Below, in pieces: positions 8,050-18,645 of a DNA stretch of 50,519 bases (its first letter is position 1; each line of letters opens with the position of its first letter). The stretch is from Larkinella punicea (GTDB lineage Bacteria; Bacteroidota; Bacteroidia; Cytophagales; Spirosomataceae): NCBI RefSeq assembly GCF_003334855.1, contig NZ_QOWE01000039.1, forward strand, positions 1 to 50,519, read 5' to 3'. The position numbers and the translations under genes are program-made. A model generated the notes under the pieces. The model saw only the letters and a program-made list of their open reading frames with translations, was not told the origin of the DNA and ran no database searches.

Positions 8050-10521
8050 ATGGGCACTTGTATTTTGAAACGTTGGCATAAATTCTGGTTCACCTGCGGA
8101 TTGTTTTTCTATGCGGTGACTGTCGGCTATGCGCAATCCGATACGCTGTTGCAGCAGGCAAACCGGCAGTATACCCTGAAAGCCTACGGGCGGGCCATTG
8201 AGATTTACACCCAATTATTGGCCGATTTGCCGGACAAGTTGACGGCTGAACAACGCACGACAGCCCAGGCTAATCTGGCACATTCCTATCAACTGGCGGG
8301 TGATCTGAAAAAAGCCGAACGTGCTTACCAGGAGTTGACCACCGCTACCGAATTGACCGGAAACCACATTGAAAGTTATCTTCACTATGCTCAAACGCTG
8401 GCGGCCAATGGAAAATACAGCGAATCACAGAAGCAGTATGATCGATACAACAAACTGAAAGAAAAAGCCGTCCAGGCAGAATCGTCGCCGTTTTTAGACC
8501 CGGCGACGGGTGTAATCGGCAAAAAAACACCGACCCGCTACCGGCTGGAAGTCCTCGCGCTCAACACCTCGAACGCTGAATTCAGTCCGATGTATTACCG
8601 GGACGGGCTGGTGTTCGTGTCTGGAAAAAAGGCAAGTGCCGCCATCGAAACGGCCGGAAAAGGCGGGGGAGGCAGTTACCTCGACCTCTTTTATGTCCAG
8701 GACCGGCAGCAGTTGAAGGCTACGCAATTGATCAAAGCCGATGGCACGGTGTCGAAACCGGTGTCGATAAAGACTCGCAAGGCCCAACGGTCCGGCGGCA
8801 ATTCGCGCAGCCGCGCTTCGGCCAACGACTCCCGCACGATTGGCGGGTACGATGGCGGCATCAATATTTCGGAGGGATTGCGGTTTTCGAAAACCATTCA
8901 GCCTTTTAGCCGGTCGCTCAACAGCCGCTACCACGAAGGCCCGGTGACGTTTTTCAACGACGGCTATCAGGTCGTTTTTACCCGGAATAACTACGACGGT
9001 CGGCGGGTACGCCAAAGCACGGAAGGTGTGACGAACCTAAAACTGTATACCGCCGTTCAGCAAAACGGTACCTGGATCAATATTCAGGAATTGCCGTTCA
9101 ACAGCGACGATTACTCGGTCGGACATCCGGCCCTGAGCAAAGACGACCGCTTGCTGTTCTTTGCTTCCGATATGCCGGGGGGCGTCGGTGGTACGGATTT
9201 GTACGTTGCCCGGAATGAAAACGGAAAGTGGTCGAAACCGGTCAATCTCGGGAAGGAAATCAATACGAAAGGCAACGATTTATTCCCGTTTATCGACGAA
9301 AGGGGCAATCTGTATTTTGCCTCCGACGGGCGGAAAGGGCTGGGCGGTCTCGATATTTACTACGCCCCGCTTGTCAATGGGGCGCCCGTGGGGCCGGTCG
9401 AACACCTCGATGCGCCGATCAATTCCGATCAGGATGATTTTGGGATGATTACCGACGGCAACCGCAAAGGCGGTTATTTCAGCACCAACCGGCAAAAAGG
9501 CAACGACGATATTTTCCGGTTTGTTCGGGAAAGTTCGCTCTATGGATGCCGGAACCTGACGCTCCGGTTTTATGACGAGGTAACGAAACAGCCCATCGAC
9601 AGTGTGCTGATCGACATAAAAGCCCGGGGCGAAGGGCGCAAAGACCGAACGGTGGTGACCAAAAAGGATGGTTTGGTGCAATTGTGTCTGGAGTCTAACA
9701 ACGATTTTATTTTTCGGGCTTCCAAAGATAGTTACGTGACCAGCACGGTTGGTTTCTCAACCAATTCACTCACCGACGATTCGCCTTCCCGGCTGGAAAT
9801 TGCGCTGAATCAACCTCCGAAAATTATTGACACCGTACAGTATATACCGCTTCCGGCGAATGATGGCTGGGATATTGTCGATTCGCAAAAGGCCAAAGTG
9901 CGGGGTACGGTCATGAGCGAAAAAGACCGGAAGCCGATCGAAGGTGTTACGGTCAATTTGAAAAACGACTGCGACGGCGCCATCCGGCAAATCGTCACCG
10001 GCGCCGATGGCCGGTATGAATTTGAACTGACCGAAGGCTGCGACTATACCCTCAGTGCCTCGAAGGAGCGGTATGGCACGAATACCAACCGGATTAAAAA
10101 ACTGACACCCAGGGCGACAACCAAAGTGCTGTCGGCAGATCTGAACATGCTTCGCGTGGGCGACATTGTTCAGTTGGACAACATTTATTATGACCTCGAC
10201 AAATGGACGATCCGGTCGGATGCGTCCAGGGAACTGGATAAGCTGGTGGCTACCATGCAGAAATATCCCCTGCTCACGGTCGAACTCCGATCCCACACCG
10301 ACAGCCGGGGCGATGCGGTTTACAACCGGTATCTGTCGGCGCAGCGGGCCAATTCGGTGGTCAGTTACCTGGCGTCGAAAGGGATTAGCCGCAAACGAAT
10401 GGTCGCAGCCGGTTATGGCGAATCGGTCCTGCTCAACAATTGCACCAATGAAGTGAATTGTACGGAAGCCGAACACCAGCGAAACCGCCGGACCGAGTTC
10501 AAAGTGTTGTCGATCAAGTGA
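8050..10521 (+). CDS. OmpA-family protein with TPR, propeller and carboxypeptidase-regulatory domains (PorE-like architecture)
   Basis: Domains in order: a signal peptide (FWFTCGLFFYAVTVGYAQ), TPR-like helices (about 35-150), a WD40/PD40-type propeller (about 180-490, with DDRLLFFASDMPGG and GNLYFASDGRKGLGG), a carboxypeptidase-regulatory-like domain (about 620-710, KVRGTVMSEKDRKPIEGVTV), and a C-terminal OmpA peptidoglycan-binding domain (YYDLDKWTIRSDASRELDKL, RSHTDSRGDAVYNRYLS). The order matches PorE of the type IX secretion apparatus and its many paralogues, which tie outer-membrane machinery to peptidoglycan. No lipobox is visible. ATG 8050 is preferred over 8029 for a normal signal peptide. 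The surface-protein genes downstream make a T9SS link plausible, but paralogues are common. Confidence 0.8.
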   Translation: MGTCILKRWHKFWFTCGLFFYAVTVGYAQSDTLLQQANRQYTLKAYGRAIEIYTQLLADLPDKLTAEQRTTAQANLAHSYQLAGDLKKAERAYQELTTATELTGNHIESYLHYAQTLAANGKYSESQKQYDRYNKLKEKAVQAESSPFLDPATGVIGKKTPTRYRLEVLALNTSNAEFSPMYYRDGLVFVSGKKASAAIETAGKGGGGSYLDLFYVQDRQQLKATQLIKADGTVSKPVSIKTRKAQRSGGNSRSRASANDSRTIGGYDGGINISEGLRFSKTIQPFSRSLNSRYHEGPVTFFNDGYQVVFTRNNYDGRRVRQSTEGVTNLKLYTAVQQNGTWINIQELPFNSDDYSVGHPALSKDDRLLFFASDMPGGVGGTDLYVARNENGKWSKPVNLGKEINTKGNDLFPFIDERGNLYFASDGRKGLGGLDIYYAPLVNGAPVGPVEHLDAPINSDQDDFGMITDGNRKGGYFSTNRQKGNDDIFRFVRESSLYGCRNLTLRFYDEVTKQPIDSVLIDIKARGEGRKDRTVVTKKDGLVQLCLESNNDFIFRASKDSYVTSTVGFSTNSLTDDSPSRLEIALNQPPKIIDTVQYIPLPANDGWDIVDSQKAKVRGTVMSEKDRKPIEGVTVNLKNDCDGAIRQIVTGADGRYEFELTEGCDYTLSASKERYGTNTNRIKKLTPRATTKVLSADLNMLRVGDIVQLDNIYYDLDKWTIRSDASRELDKLVATMQKYPLLTVELRSHTDSRGDAVYNRYLSAQRANSVVSYLASKGISRKRMVAAGYGESVLLNNCTNEVNCTEAEHQRNRRTEFKVLSIK

Positions 10522-10571
10522 AAGCGGCATCCAGCCGTCCGGACTGGTTTTTAGTAAAAAAGCGAACACAA

Positions 10572-10603
10572 AAAAAGCCGCAGATCAATCGTCTGCGGCT
10601 TTT
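10572..10603. terminator. Bidirectional terminator between convergent genes
   Basis: AGCCGCAGA (10576-10584) and TCTGCGGCT (10592-10600) form a 9-bp stem with a 7-nt loop. An A-run on the left and TTT on the right allow it to end transcription from both the OmpA gene and the giant minus-strand gene. Confidence 0.8.
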
Positions 10604-10622
10604 CCATGCTCAAAACTATTTT

Positions 10623-13600
10623 TTACTGCGTAATCAGCAGTCGTTTGATGAGTTGCTGCTCGCCGGATTTCAACTGGACGAAGTGAAGACCGGTTCCGCC
10701 CTGGCTCAAATCAACCGTTTGGTGCTGCACCTTGCCATTGCCGACGACGGCCTGTTGCCACGTAACCCGGCCCAGGACATCCACCACCTGTAGTTGGGCG
10801 GTTTTTTGGGCCGCCAGCCGGAAGCTGATGACCACCCTGCCGCTGCTGGGGTTCGGGCTGACCGACAGATCCGCGGTGAATTCCGCCGTGGGAACCCCCT
10901 CACGGCCCCCATTCGGGCAGTTCAGGATTTTGGGTGACCATTTCAGGGTGAAATTGCCCCCCGGCACCCGGCCACTGATCGAGTGTTCTTGCCCATCCTT
11001 GAGCGAAGCCGGCACCGTAAAGCTGTAGCCGTGGATTCCGTTGCCCTTGTTGGCATTTTTCAAATCCTGCCGGAAAATATTGGCATCGACCGCGCCTACT
11101 ACCGTATTCCCATCCAGGAATTCAAGCGCAATCGGGGTGTTGGGTCGGTTTCGATCCCAAACCCAGCCCTGAATGCTGGTGCAATTGACCACATCGAGGT
11201 ACCCTTCGTAACTGCCCGGTCCGCTGCCGTCACTGGTGGGCGGGGGAGTCGTGCCTCCGCCGGTGCCGACCGTCAGGGTGAGGGTGGTGGAAACCGGCGA
11301 ATTCTGGCTGTCTTTGGCTGAATAGGTGAGCGTGAAGGTTCCACTCACGGTCGATGTTCCGGAGATAACCCGGGTTCCGGCATCGAAGTTGACGCCGTTG
11401 GGCAGTCCCGTCAGGGTGTAAGTCAACGGATCGTTTTCGGCATCGGTAAAGGCGGGCAATGCACTGGCCGTGAAGGCGACGCTAATGGTGGCCGACAGGG
11501 GTGAGATGCTCGCGGGAGCCACCGGAGCCGCATTGGTTGGTGTTCCTCCTCCGCCTACGATCAGCGTGAGCGTCGTAGAAACCGGTGCATGCTGGCTGTC
11601 TTTGGCTGAGTAGGTCAGCGTGAAGGTACCGCTCGCCGTGGGTGTTCCGGAAATCACGCGGGTATTGACATCGAAATTGACGCCATCGGGCAATCCCGTC
11701 AGGGTATACGTCAACGGATCGTTTTCTGCATCGGTAAAGACTGGCAATGCACTGGCCGTGAAGGGGACATTGATGGTAGCCGATAGGCCCGAAACGGACG
11801 GCGCAACCGGCGCGGCATTCGTCGGGGTTCCGGAACCAACGCATCGGATGGTTTTAGGAGCCCATTTGAGAGTAAATTCTGACCCCTGCACCCGCGCCCA
11901 GATCGTGTGGTTCTGGCCGTCTTTGATCTCTTCCGGTATGGGGAAGTCGTACCAGTGTACCCCGTTTCCTTTGCCGGCGTCTTTCAGGTGTTGTTTAAAG
12001 ACATCGGCCGCAATCGACCCGATGAGCCGACCCGTTGCAATCGAAGCACCATCGAAGAACTCGACGGTGACCACCCGGTTGACACTGGTGCGGTCGTAGG
12101 CCCAGCCTGAAAGCGTATTGCAATTGACTTCCTGTGTCAGGTATCCGTCGAAATTACCCGCCGGTGCCGGTGGGGGCGTGGTGCCGCCAGCCGCAACGGT
12201 CAGCGTAATCGTCATGTCTTCCGTGACTTTTCCGTCGTTGGCTGCATACGTCAGTGAGAACGTACCCTGCTGGGTGGGCGTTCCGGAAATGACGCGGGTG
12301 CCGGTGTTGAAACCGAGTCCCGATGGCAACCCGGTGAGGGTATAGCTCAACGGATCGGTATCGGTAAAAGCCGGTAAGGTGGACGAATAGGCGACGTTGA
12401 CCGTGGCCGACAGGGGCGAAACCGCCGGTGCGGCCGGAGGAACGTTGGCCGGTGGGCCAGCATTCGTGATGACGAAGGTCAGCAGAGCCGAGGCTGTTTT
12501 TCCTTTGGGGTCCGTCACGATCAGGCTGGTCGTGAACGTCCCGAGCGTTGTGGGCGAACCACTCAGCGTACGGCTTGCCGCCGAGTAGGTCAGACCCGGA
12601 ACCGAACCGTTGAGGGCATAGGTCAAAGCCCCTGCTTCGGGATCGGTAAACTCGGGAATGGTATACGTTGTCGCTACGCCGATTTCGCGGTTTTGAATCG
12701 CCAGAGTAGGGCCGGTTGGCGGCTGATTGGCCGGGTCGTTCGGGAGCGGACTTCCGTCTCCGGGGCAGTTGAGCGTTTTCGGAGAACCCATCAATTCGTA
12801 CGACGTTCCCTGAACCCGCATGCTAATGCTGTGGTTCTGCCCGTTTTTCAGCGTTGCCGGAATAATGAAAGAATAACCGTGTTGTCCGTTTCCTTTTCCT
12901 GCACTGACCAGGTCAGGCCGGGCCAGCGAAGCGGTAATGGTCGCAATGAGGTTGTCATCTTCCCGGATTTCAATATTCACCGGTGTGTTGGGTTGATTGG
13001 CATCCCAAACCCACCCAAAAATATCACCGTCGCAGTTGATCACATCCAGAAACCCTTCGTACGCACCAGTTGGCGGAGGTGTCGACGGATTGGAAACCGT
13101 CAGCGTCAGCGTGGTTGGAACCGGCGAATGCTGGCTGTCTTTGGCTGAATAGGTGAGCGTAAAGGTGCCGCTCGCCGTTGGAGTTCCGGAGATAACCCGG
13201 GTTCCGGCATCGAAGTTGACGCCGTTGGGCAGTCCCGTCAGGGTATACGTCAGCGGATCATTTTCGGCATCGGTAAAGACCGGCAGCGCACTGGCCGTGA
13301 AGGCGGCATTGATGGTGGCCGACAGGGGCGCGATGCTCGCGGGGGCTACCGGGGCCGCGTTGACGGGTGGCGTTCCGGTTCCGACGCAATTGATCGTTTT
13401 CGGCGACCAGTTCAGAATGTAGGTTGATCCCTGTACCCGGCCCCAGATGGTGTGCGTCTGGTTGTCTTTCACACTTTCGGGAACGGTGAAAACGTAACCG
13501 TGGGCGCCATTGCCTTTGTTGGCATTTTTCAGATCCTGCCGGAAAATGTCGGCCGAAATGGAACCGATGGACACTGCGGTTGCGGCATTGGCACCATCCA

Positions 13601-16600
13601 GAAACTCAACCGTGATCGGTGTATTGGGTTTGTCCCGATCCCAGACCCATCCCGAAAACGTCGAACAGTTGACGCCATCCAGATAGCCTTCAAAGTTTCC
13701 GGTCACCACGCCACCCGCCGAAACCACCAGCGAAATCGCCAGATCGGATTTCGACTGGCTGTCACTGGCCGAATAGGTCAGGGCAAACGTTCCCTGCTGC
13801 GTCGGTGTTCCGCTAATCACCCGGGTCGACGGGTTGAACGTGAGGTTGTTAGGCAGACCGGTCAGGGTATAAGTCAGCGGTTCGCTATCCGTGAAAACCG
13901 GCAGGGTATACGTATAGGGTACGTTGATGGTAGCCGTCAGGGTTGATACTGAGGGTTTTACCGGGGGCGGATTCACGGGTGTTCCGCCAGGTGCTACGAC
14001 CAGGGTAATGGAAAGATCGGTTTTATTCTGGCTGTCGGCGGCTGAGTACGTAACCGTAAAGGTTCCCTGCTGGGTGGGAGTTCCGGAGATCACGCGGGTT
14101 CCGCCGTCGAAATTCAGCCCGGAGGGCAAGCCGGTCATGGTGTAGGTAAGCGGTTCGCTATCCGTGAAAGCCGGAAGCTGGCCAGAGTTGTACGCGACAC
14201 CAACCGTGGCCGCTAAGGATGAAACCGATGGTTTTACCGGGGGCGGATTCACGGGTGTTCCCGTTCCTTCGCAGGTCAGGGTTTTGGGCGACCACATCAG
14301 CACGTACGTCGATCCCTGCACCCGACCCCAGATGGTTTGTTGCTGGTTGGTTTTGATGCTGTTCGGTACCGTAAAACTGTATCCATGCGCTCCATTTCCC
14401 TTTCCGGCATTCAGCAAATCCTGGCGGAAGTTACTGGCCACCGTGGTGCCGAATGAGGTGGCCGATTCGATCGACGGATTGGCGCCGGTTGCGGCCAGAA
14501 ACTCGACGGTATACGGCGCATTTGGGCTATCATAATTGAATACCCAGCCCGAAATGGAACTGCAATTGACCACATCCAGATACCCTTCAAAGTTTCCGGT
14601 AACCGTTGGGGGCGGGTTGCCGGTGCCGGCTGTATTGACTGTCAGCGTAACCGTCGTACTAACTGCGCTGCTCTTGCCATCCGTTGCGCTGTAGGTCAGG
14701 TTGTAGGAGGTCGCCTGGGTCGGCGTGCCGCTGATGACGCGGGTACTGGCATTGAAGTTCAACGTACCGGGCAGTCCGGTCAGGGTGTAGGTCAGGGCAT
14801 CGCCATCCGTATCGTTGAACGGCGGGAGCTGGCTCGACGTGTAGCTCGTGTTAACGGTGGCCGTCAAGCCACCTACCGATGGGGCTGTTGGTGGCGAATT
14901 CGCCGGTGGCGTTGACGTTCCGGTGGTTGTGCCCGTTGCAGTGTTGCTATTGGCCGATACGTTGCCGGTCGGGTCGATGGCCCGAACGAAGAAATAATAT
15001 TCCGTACCCGCCGTCAGCCCCGTTGCGTTGTAACTGGTGCCGGAATTGACGTCGCCAATTTTAACGTTGTTTCGATACACTTCGTAACTGGCTACGCTGG
15101 CATTATCCGTCGATGCGTTCCAGGTTAACCGCATGGAATTCTGCGTAATGTTGCTGAGTGCCAGAGACGTCGGGGCCGTTGGCGGTTGCTTATCGGCGGC
15201 ATCGGAGACGACATTGAACGATTTCTCCACCGGACGGGCCGGTTTAAAACCACCCCCACCGTGTTGTGCGGCCCGAATGGTTACTTTGCCCAGGCGGCCC
15301 GTCAGAAACACTTTGCCTTCCGCAATCACTGCGGGGCCGGCAATGACGTAGAACACAATGGGTTTTCCCGACGAAGCAGAGGCTGCCGGCGTAAAGGCCG
15401 CCGAATTAGGAGCCCGGTCGGCAATGTCGTTGAGTGTAATGGTTTGCGAAGTTCCGGCACAATCGGGGTAGATATACCGAATCGTCTCCGTTTTCAGGCC
15501 ACCCGCATCCGTCACTTCCAGTTTCACGCCATACCAGAAGGTCAGGGTTCCGTCGCAGCCAATCGGCGGCAGGGAAGCCGAGGAGGTCTGGCTGGTGGTT
15601 ATAAAGTCGTCGTGCTGGTGATCGTTGTGAAAGAGTGAAACCGTCCATTTGTAGCTCAACTGATTGGCGGGGGTTTCATCGGTGATCACCGCCGACAGGT
15701 TGATGTTCCGGATTTCATCCAGGTTCATTTGGGTCAGCCCATCGATACTGGTGCTGACAATAACCGGTGCCGAATTATTGGCACTACTGACGGTGATCGC
15801 TTTCGTGGTCTGATGGCTTTTTCCGTCAGGGTCCGTAACCGTCAGCTTGACGGTATAAACTGTCGAGGTCGACGTGGTGGTGAAGGTATGTTCGGGGTTG
15901 GCGGACGTACTGCTCGTATTGTCGCCAAAATCCCAGGCATAGGTCAGTGCTTTTCCTTCCGGATCATAGGAGGTGTTCCCGGTAAATTTAACCGTCAGTG
16001 GGCTCGACCCATTGCTTTTATCCGACAGAATGATGGCCACCGGCGGGCTGCCACCGGCCGCTCCGTTGTAAATGACCCGGCGCACGCGCTCTCCTCCATC
16101 CTCCGGATAGCGCAGGTAATACATGTTTTTGTCAATCGGGTTGAAAGCAATGCAGGTAATGTACTGGTACGAGCTACCGCCATCCAGCAGTTTGGTCAGC
16201 GTTGCCGGTTGCGGCTGATTGTCGCTGTCGAAAGCCATTTTGGAAATCCATCCCCCGTTAAAATCGGCAAAATAATACGAGTTCTGGTATTCGGCCGGGT
16301 AGTTTCCGCCACCGGGATGCCAACTGCCGCCAATGGCGCAATAACCCGGCAAAAGCCCCGCTGGTGTTGTATTGACATTGGTCAGGGTTCCGTTACGGTT
16401 CACCTGCCCCGGCCCCGAACGCCAGGAGATCACGGGTTTGCTAAAGGTAACACCTGCCGGTTTGTACTCAGTTTTGTTATAGGCACGAGTCGAAGGGTTT
16501 TGTCCTTCTTCAAAAGGCCAGCCGTAGTTGGCTCCTTTTTTCACCACATTGATTTCTTCCCAGTCCGTAAAGCCAACGTCACCCACATACAACGCGCCCG

Positions 16601-17486
16601 GATTACCGGCGTTGATGTCGCCACTTCCCGTATTAGGGCGAACCGAAGACCGGAACGGCTGGCGAAGACCGGAAGCAAAAATCCGGCTTTTGATCGAACG
16701 CGGAGCGCTGGGATTATAGTCGGGATTGCCCGGCATACCGTCGCCATTTTCCGGGTTGATGCGAAGGATTTTACCTGATAATGAATAATCGACCTGAGAA
16801 CGATAGCTGCCGATGTTTTCCGCAGCCGTGATAAATCCGTTTTGGATGGATTGACTGTAGTATGATTCGGAATACGAGCCCTGGTCGAAGGCTGGCGCGG
16901 CTCCGTCACCCGTTGGAATCAGCAGCGAGCCGTCTTCACCCATCGTAATACCGCCCCCGGCATGAGAACTGGAAGTCAGTGGAATACAGTCGCCTGGAAC
17001 GCCTTTACTCGGATTATTGGGGTCGGGTTCGCCGATCAGTACCTTGCGGCTATTGGCTTTGACCGACTTAAACCCGTCATCTTTGTTGGCTTCGTAGCGC
17101 GTAACCCGGGCGTACGTCCCCTGCCATTTGACGGAAGCATATTTGATGACATAGAACAAATAAAACCGGCCATTGGTCAGAAAGTTGTTGTCCAGCGTCA
17201 TACCCAGCAACCCGTAATCATCATATCGTCCTATTTCAGACGATATATCCAGCAATTGCGTTTTCTGCTTCGTCTGAGGGTCTACCCGGGTAATCCGGCC
17301 ATCGATTCCCCACACGTACATGGCCCCGTTTTTGTCGAACGTAAAGCCAACAGCACCAGACAGGTCACCGGCGTACACTTCTTCTGAAAAGCCGGATTTA
17401 TACTGGCTGTATCCGTTTGATCCAAAAACGGTAACCAGTATAAGGACCAGAAGTAAGTTTTTGAGTTTAGTACAGAGGTTTGTCAT
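10623..17486 (-). CDS. Giant T9SS-secreted surface protein: sugar-dehydrogenase propeller plus Ig-like repeats (2287 aa)
   Basis: A signal peptide (about 1-27) precedes a GSDH/PQQ-dependent sugar-dehydrogenase-like propeller (about 35-460; SSHAGGGITMGEDGSLLI, GDVGFTDWEEINVV). Then come a PKD domain (about 480-570, YAWDFGDN), a beta region, an FN3 domain (about 775-860), eight putative-Ig (He_PIG) repeats with the LTYTLTGLP...RVISGTPT signature, five 'GW' repeats (starting near 975, 1270, 1480, 1785 and 2100) and a type A T9SS sorting domain (last ~80 residues, from SVSPNPSSG). It should be exported across the outer membrane and anchored or released by the Por machinery; substrate is unknown. 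It is paralogous to 18698-24748, with a nearly identical C-terminal stretch. A matching promoter lies at 17652-17681. Confidence 0.85.
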   Translation of the reverse strand: MTNLCTKLKNLLLVLILVTVFGSNGYSQYKSGFSEEVYAGDLSGAVGFTFDKNGAMYVWGIDGRITRVDPQTKQKTQLLDISSEIGRYDDYGLLGMTLDNNFLTNGRFYLFYVIKYASVKWQGTYARVTRYEANKDDGFKSVKANSRKVLIGEPDPNNPSKGVPGDCIPLTSSSHAGGGITMGEDGSLLIPTGDGAAPAFDQGSYSESYYSQSIQNGFITAAENIGSYRSQVDYSLSGKILRINPENGDGMPGNPDYNPSAPRSIKSRIFASGLRQPFRSSVRPNTGSGDINAGNPGALYVGDVGFTDWEEINVVKKGANYGWPFEEGQNPSTRAYNKTEYKPAGVTFSKPVISWRSGPGQVNRNGTLTNVNTTPAGLLPGYCAIGGSWHPGGGNYPAEYQNSYYFADFNGGWISKMAFDSDNQPQPATLTKLLDGGSSYQYITCIAFNPIDKNMYYLRYPEDGGERVRRVIYNGAAGGSPPVAIILSDKSNGSSPLTVKFTGNTSYDPEGKALTYAWDFGDNTSSTSANPEHTFTTTSTSTVYTVKLTVTDPDGKSHQTTKAITVSSANNSAPVIVSTSIDGLTQMNLDEIRNINLSAVITDETPANQLSYKWTVSLFHNDHQHDDFITTSQTSSASLPPIGCDGTLTFWYGVKLEVTDAGGLKTETIRYIYPDCAGTSQTITLNDIADRAPNSAAFTPAASASSGKPIVFYVIAGPAVIAEGKVFLTGRLGKVTIRAAQHGGGGFKPARPVEKSFNVVSDAADKQPPTAPTSLALSNITQNSMRLTWNASTDNASVASYEVYRNNVKIGDVNSGTSYNATGLTAGTEYYFFVRAIDPTGNVSANSNTATGTTTGTSTPPANSPPTAPSVGGLTATVNTSYTSSQLPPFNDTDGDALTYTLTGLPGTLNFNASTRVISGTPTQATSYNLTYSATDGKSSAVSTTVTLTVNTAGTGNPPPTVTGNFEGYLDVVNCSSISGWVFNYDSPNAPYTVEFLAATGANPSIESATSFGTTVASNFRQDLLNAGKGNGAHGYSFTVPNSIKTNQQQTIWGRVQGSTYVLMWSPKTLTCEGTGTPVNPPPVKPSVSSLAATVGVAYNSGQLPAFTDSEPLTYTMTGLPSGLNFDGGTRVISGTPTQQGTFTVTYSAADSQNKTDLSITLVVAPGGTPVNPPPVKPSVSTLTATINVPYTYTLPVFTDSEPLTYTLTGLPNNLTFNPSTRVISGTPTQQGTFALTYSASDSQSKSDLAISLVVSAGGVVTGNFEGYLDGVNCSTFSGWVWDRDKPNTPITVEFLDGANAATAVSIGSISADIFRQDLKNANKGNGAHGYVFTVPESVKDNQTHTIWGRVQGSTYILNWSPKTINCVGTGTPPVNAAPVAPASIAPLSATINAAFTASALPVFTDAENDPLTYTLTGLPNGVNFDAGTRVISGTPTASGTFTLTYSAKDSQHSPVPTTLTLTVSNPSTPPPTGAYEGFLDVINCDGDIFGWVWDANQPNTPVNIEIREDDNLIATITASLARPDLVSAGKGNGQHGYSFIIPATLKNGQNHSISMRVQGTSYELMGSPKTLNCPGDGSPLPNDPANQPPTGPTLAIQNREIGVATTYTIPEFTDPEAGALTYALNGSVPGLTYSAASRTLSGSPTTLGTFTTSLIVTDPKGKTASALLTFVITNAGPPANVPPAAPAVSPLSATVNVAYSSTLPAFTDTDPLSYTLTGLPSGLGFNTGTRVISGTPTQQGTFSLTYAANDGKVTEDMTITLTVAAGGTTPPPAPAGNFDGYLTQEVNCNTLSGWAYDRTSVNRVVTVEFFDGASIATGRLIGSIAADVFKQHLKDAGKGNGVHWYDFPIPEEIKDGQNHTIWARVQGSEFTLKWAPKTIRCVGSGTPTNAAPVAPSVSGLSATINVPFTASALPVFTDAENDPLTYTLTGLPDGVNFDVNTRVISGTPTASGTFTLTYSAKDSQHAPVSTTLTLIVGGGGTPTNAAPVAPASISPLSATISVAFTASALPAFTDAENDPLTYTLTGLPNGVNFDAGTRVISGTSTVSGTFTLTYSAKDSQNSPVSTTLTLTVGTGGGTTPPPTSDGSGPGSYEGYLDVVNCTSIQGWVWDRNRPNTPIALEFLDGNTVVGAVDANIFRQDLKNANKGNGIHGYSFTVPASLKDGQEHSISGRVPGGNFTLKWSPKILNCPNGGREGVPTAEFTADLSVSPNPSSGRVVISFRLAAQKTAQLQVVDVLGRVTWQQAVVGNGKVQHQTVDLSQGGTGLHFVQLKSGEQQLIKRLLITQ
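10925..11533. repeat. About 609-bp near-identical direct repeat, copy 1
   Basis: It aligns without gaps to 19003-19611 (constant offset 8078), with only a few mismatches seen by eye. It encodes the last He_PIG repeat and last GW repeat of each giant protein. The sequence diverges abruptly outside the block, which suggests recent gene conversion or duplication. Confidence 0.8.
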
Positions 17487-17802
17487 ACGTTAAAATTTAC
17501 TTAAGTGTTTTCATTCAGCGCAGATCGTGCTTCACAATTGGGGTAAAATGAGATGGGAAAGATCCATTCAGGGCGATAAAAAGGAGTTAGCAGCGCTAAG
17601 TACTGTATATTTAGGCTCTGAAATTTTGAATTTCAGACGGAAAACTGGTTGGAAATATAAGAAAAATCCAAATAAGTCCAATGTTAGTAGAAATCTAATT
17701 TACTAAGTGGTAAACTTAATGTTTTGATATTCAGCGTATCGGTAACATAAGTGTAATTCAATTGCTTTGATTAAATTATTAAAAGGTCATACTTCTTTTT
17801 GA
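17487..17802. other. Divergent intergenic region between the giant gene and ispE
   Basis: An AT-rich 316-nt region. It holds the minus-strand promoter at 17652-17681 and a small palindrome CTGAAATT-ttg-AATTTCAG at 17618-17636. For ispE, TTGCTTTG near 17763 is one base off the -7 consensus but has no partner at -33. Confidence 0.4.
17652..17681 (-). promoter_or_regulatory. Bacteroidota-type promoter of the 2287-aa surface protein gene
   Basis: On the minus strand TTG (17681-17679) lies exactly 19 nt before TATATTTC (17659-17652), close to the TTTG-N19-TAnnTTTG consensus. The predicted leader is about 160 nt. The promoter of the paralogue (24824-24855) has the same layout. Confidence 0.5.
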
Positions 17803-18609
17803 ATGATAGGCTTCCCTAATGCTAAAATTAACATCGGTTTGCAGATCACGGAGAAACGCCCGGACGGTTTTCATAATCTCGAATCATGCTTCTACCCGGT
17901 TCCGCTGAACGACCTGCTGGAGATCATTCCGGCTTCGAAAACGTCGTTTGAAATCAGTGGAACCGACATTCCGGGCGACCCCGCTACCAACCTTTGCCTG
18001 CGGGCCTACGAAAGTCTGAAGGTCGATTTTGAATTGCCGCCCGTTCAGATGTATCTGCACAAACTCATCCCGATCGGAGCAGGTCTGGGCGGAGGTTCGG
18101 CCGATGCCGCCTTTACGCTGCGCCTGCTCAATGAGCAATTCAACCTGGCCTTGTCAATCGAGCAATTAGAAACGTATGCACGCCAGTTAGGCAGTGATTG
18201 TGCCTTTTTTATTCAGAATCGGCCCTTGTATTGCTTCGAAAAGGGGGATCGCTTTCAGGATATTGACGTATCACTCCGTGGCTACACCATCGTACTGGTG
18301 TATCCCAATCTGGCCATTTCAACGGCTGAAGCCTACGCCAACGTCCGACCCCAAAAACCCGTTACATCGCTGCGTACGTTGTTGCAAAATCCGGTTGGAA
18401 CCTGGCGAAATGCCATCAGGAATGATTTTGAAACCAGCCTTTTCCCGGTCTATCCGATTCTGAATACAGTGAAACAAGAACTATACCAAGCGGGGGCTGT
18501 CTATGCCAGTATGAGTGGTTCGGGCTCCACTATTTACGGTATTTTCGAGCAAGCGGTATCATTACCGGATTTTTTTCATTCATATCAGGTCTGGCAGAAA
18601 ACCGTATGA
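17803..18609 (+). CDS. ispE: 4-diphosphocytidyl-2-C-methyl-D-erythritol kinase
   Basis: A GHMP-family kinase of the non-mevalonate (MEP) isoprenoid pathway, which phosphorylates the 2-hydroxyl of CDP-methylerythritol in the cytoplasm. The N-terminal NAKINIGLQI, the ATP-binding PIGAGLGGGSADAAF (about 90-105) and SGSGSTIYGIF near the C-terminus are characteristic. At 268 aa it has the usual length, and the ATG at 17803 precedes the conserved start directly. It is a single gene lying between the two convergently and divergently placed giant genes, and is normally essential. A terminator hairpin follows at 18646-18671. Confidence 0.93.
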   Translation: MIGFPNAKINIGLQITEKRPDGFHNLESCFYPVPLNDLLEIIPASKTSFEISGTDIPGDPATNLCLRAYESLKVDFELPPVQMYLHKLIPIGAGLGGGSADAAFTLRLLNEQFNLALSIEQLETYARQLGSDCAFFIQNRPLYCFEKGDRFQDIDVSLRGYTIVLVYPNLAISTAEAYANVRPQKPVTSLRTLLQNPVGTWRNAIRNDFETSLFPVYPILNTVKQELYQAGAVYASMSGSGSTIYGIFEQAVSLPDFFHSYQVWQKTV

Positions 18610-18645
18610 GCGGTCATTGAAAACAAAAACGATGCGAATGTAAAA

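Noticed and set aside
10732-17387. Many plus-strand frames of 60-350 codons
   Set aside because: They lie opposite the giant minus-strand gene, repeat with its modules and show no domain features.
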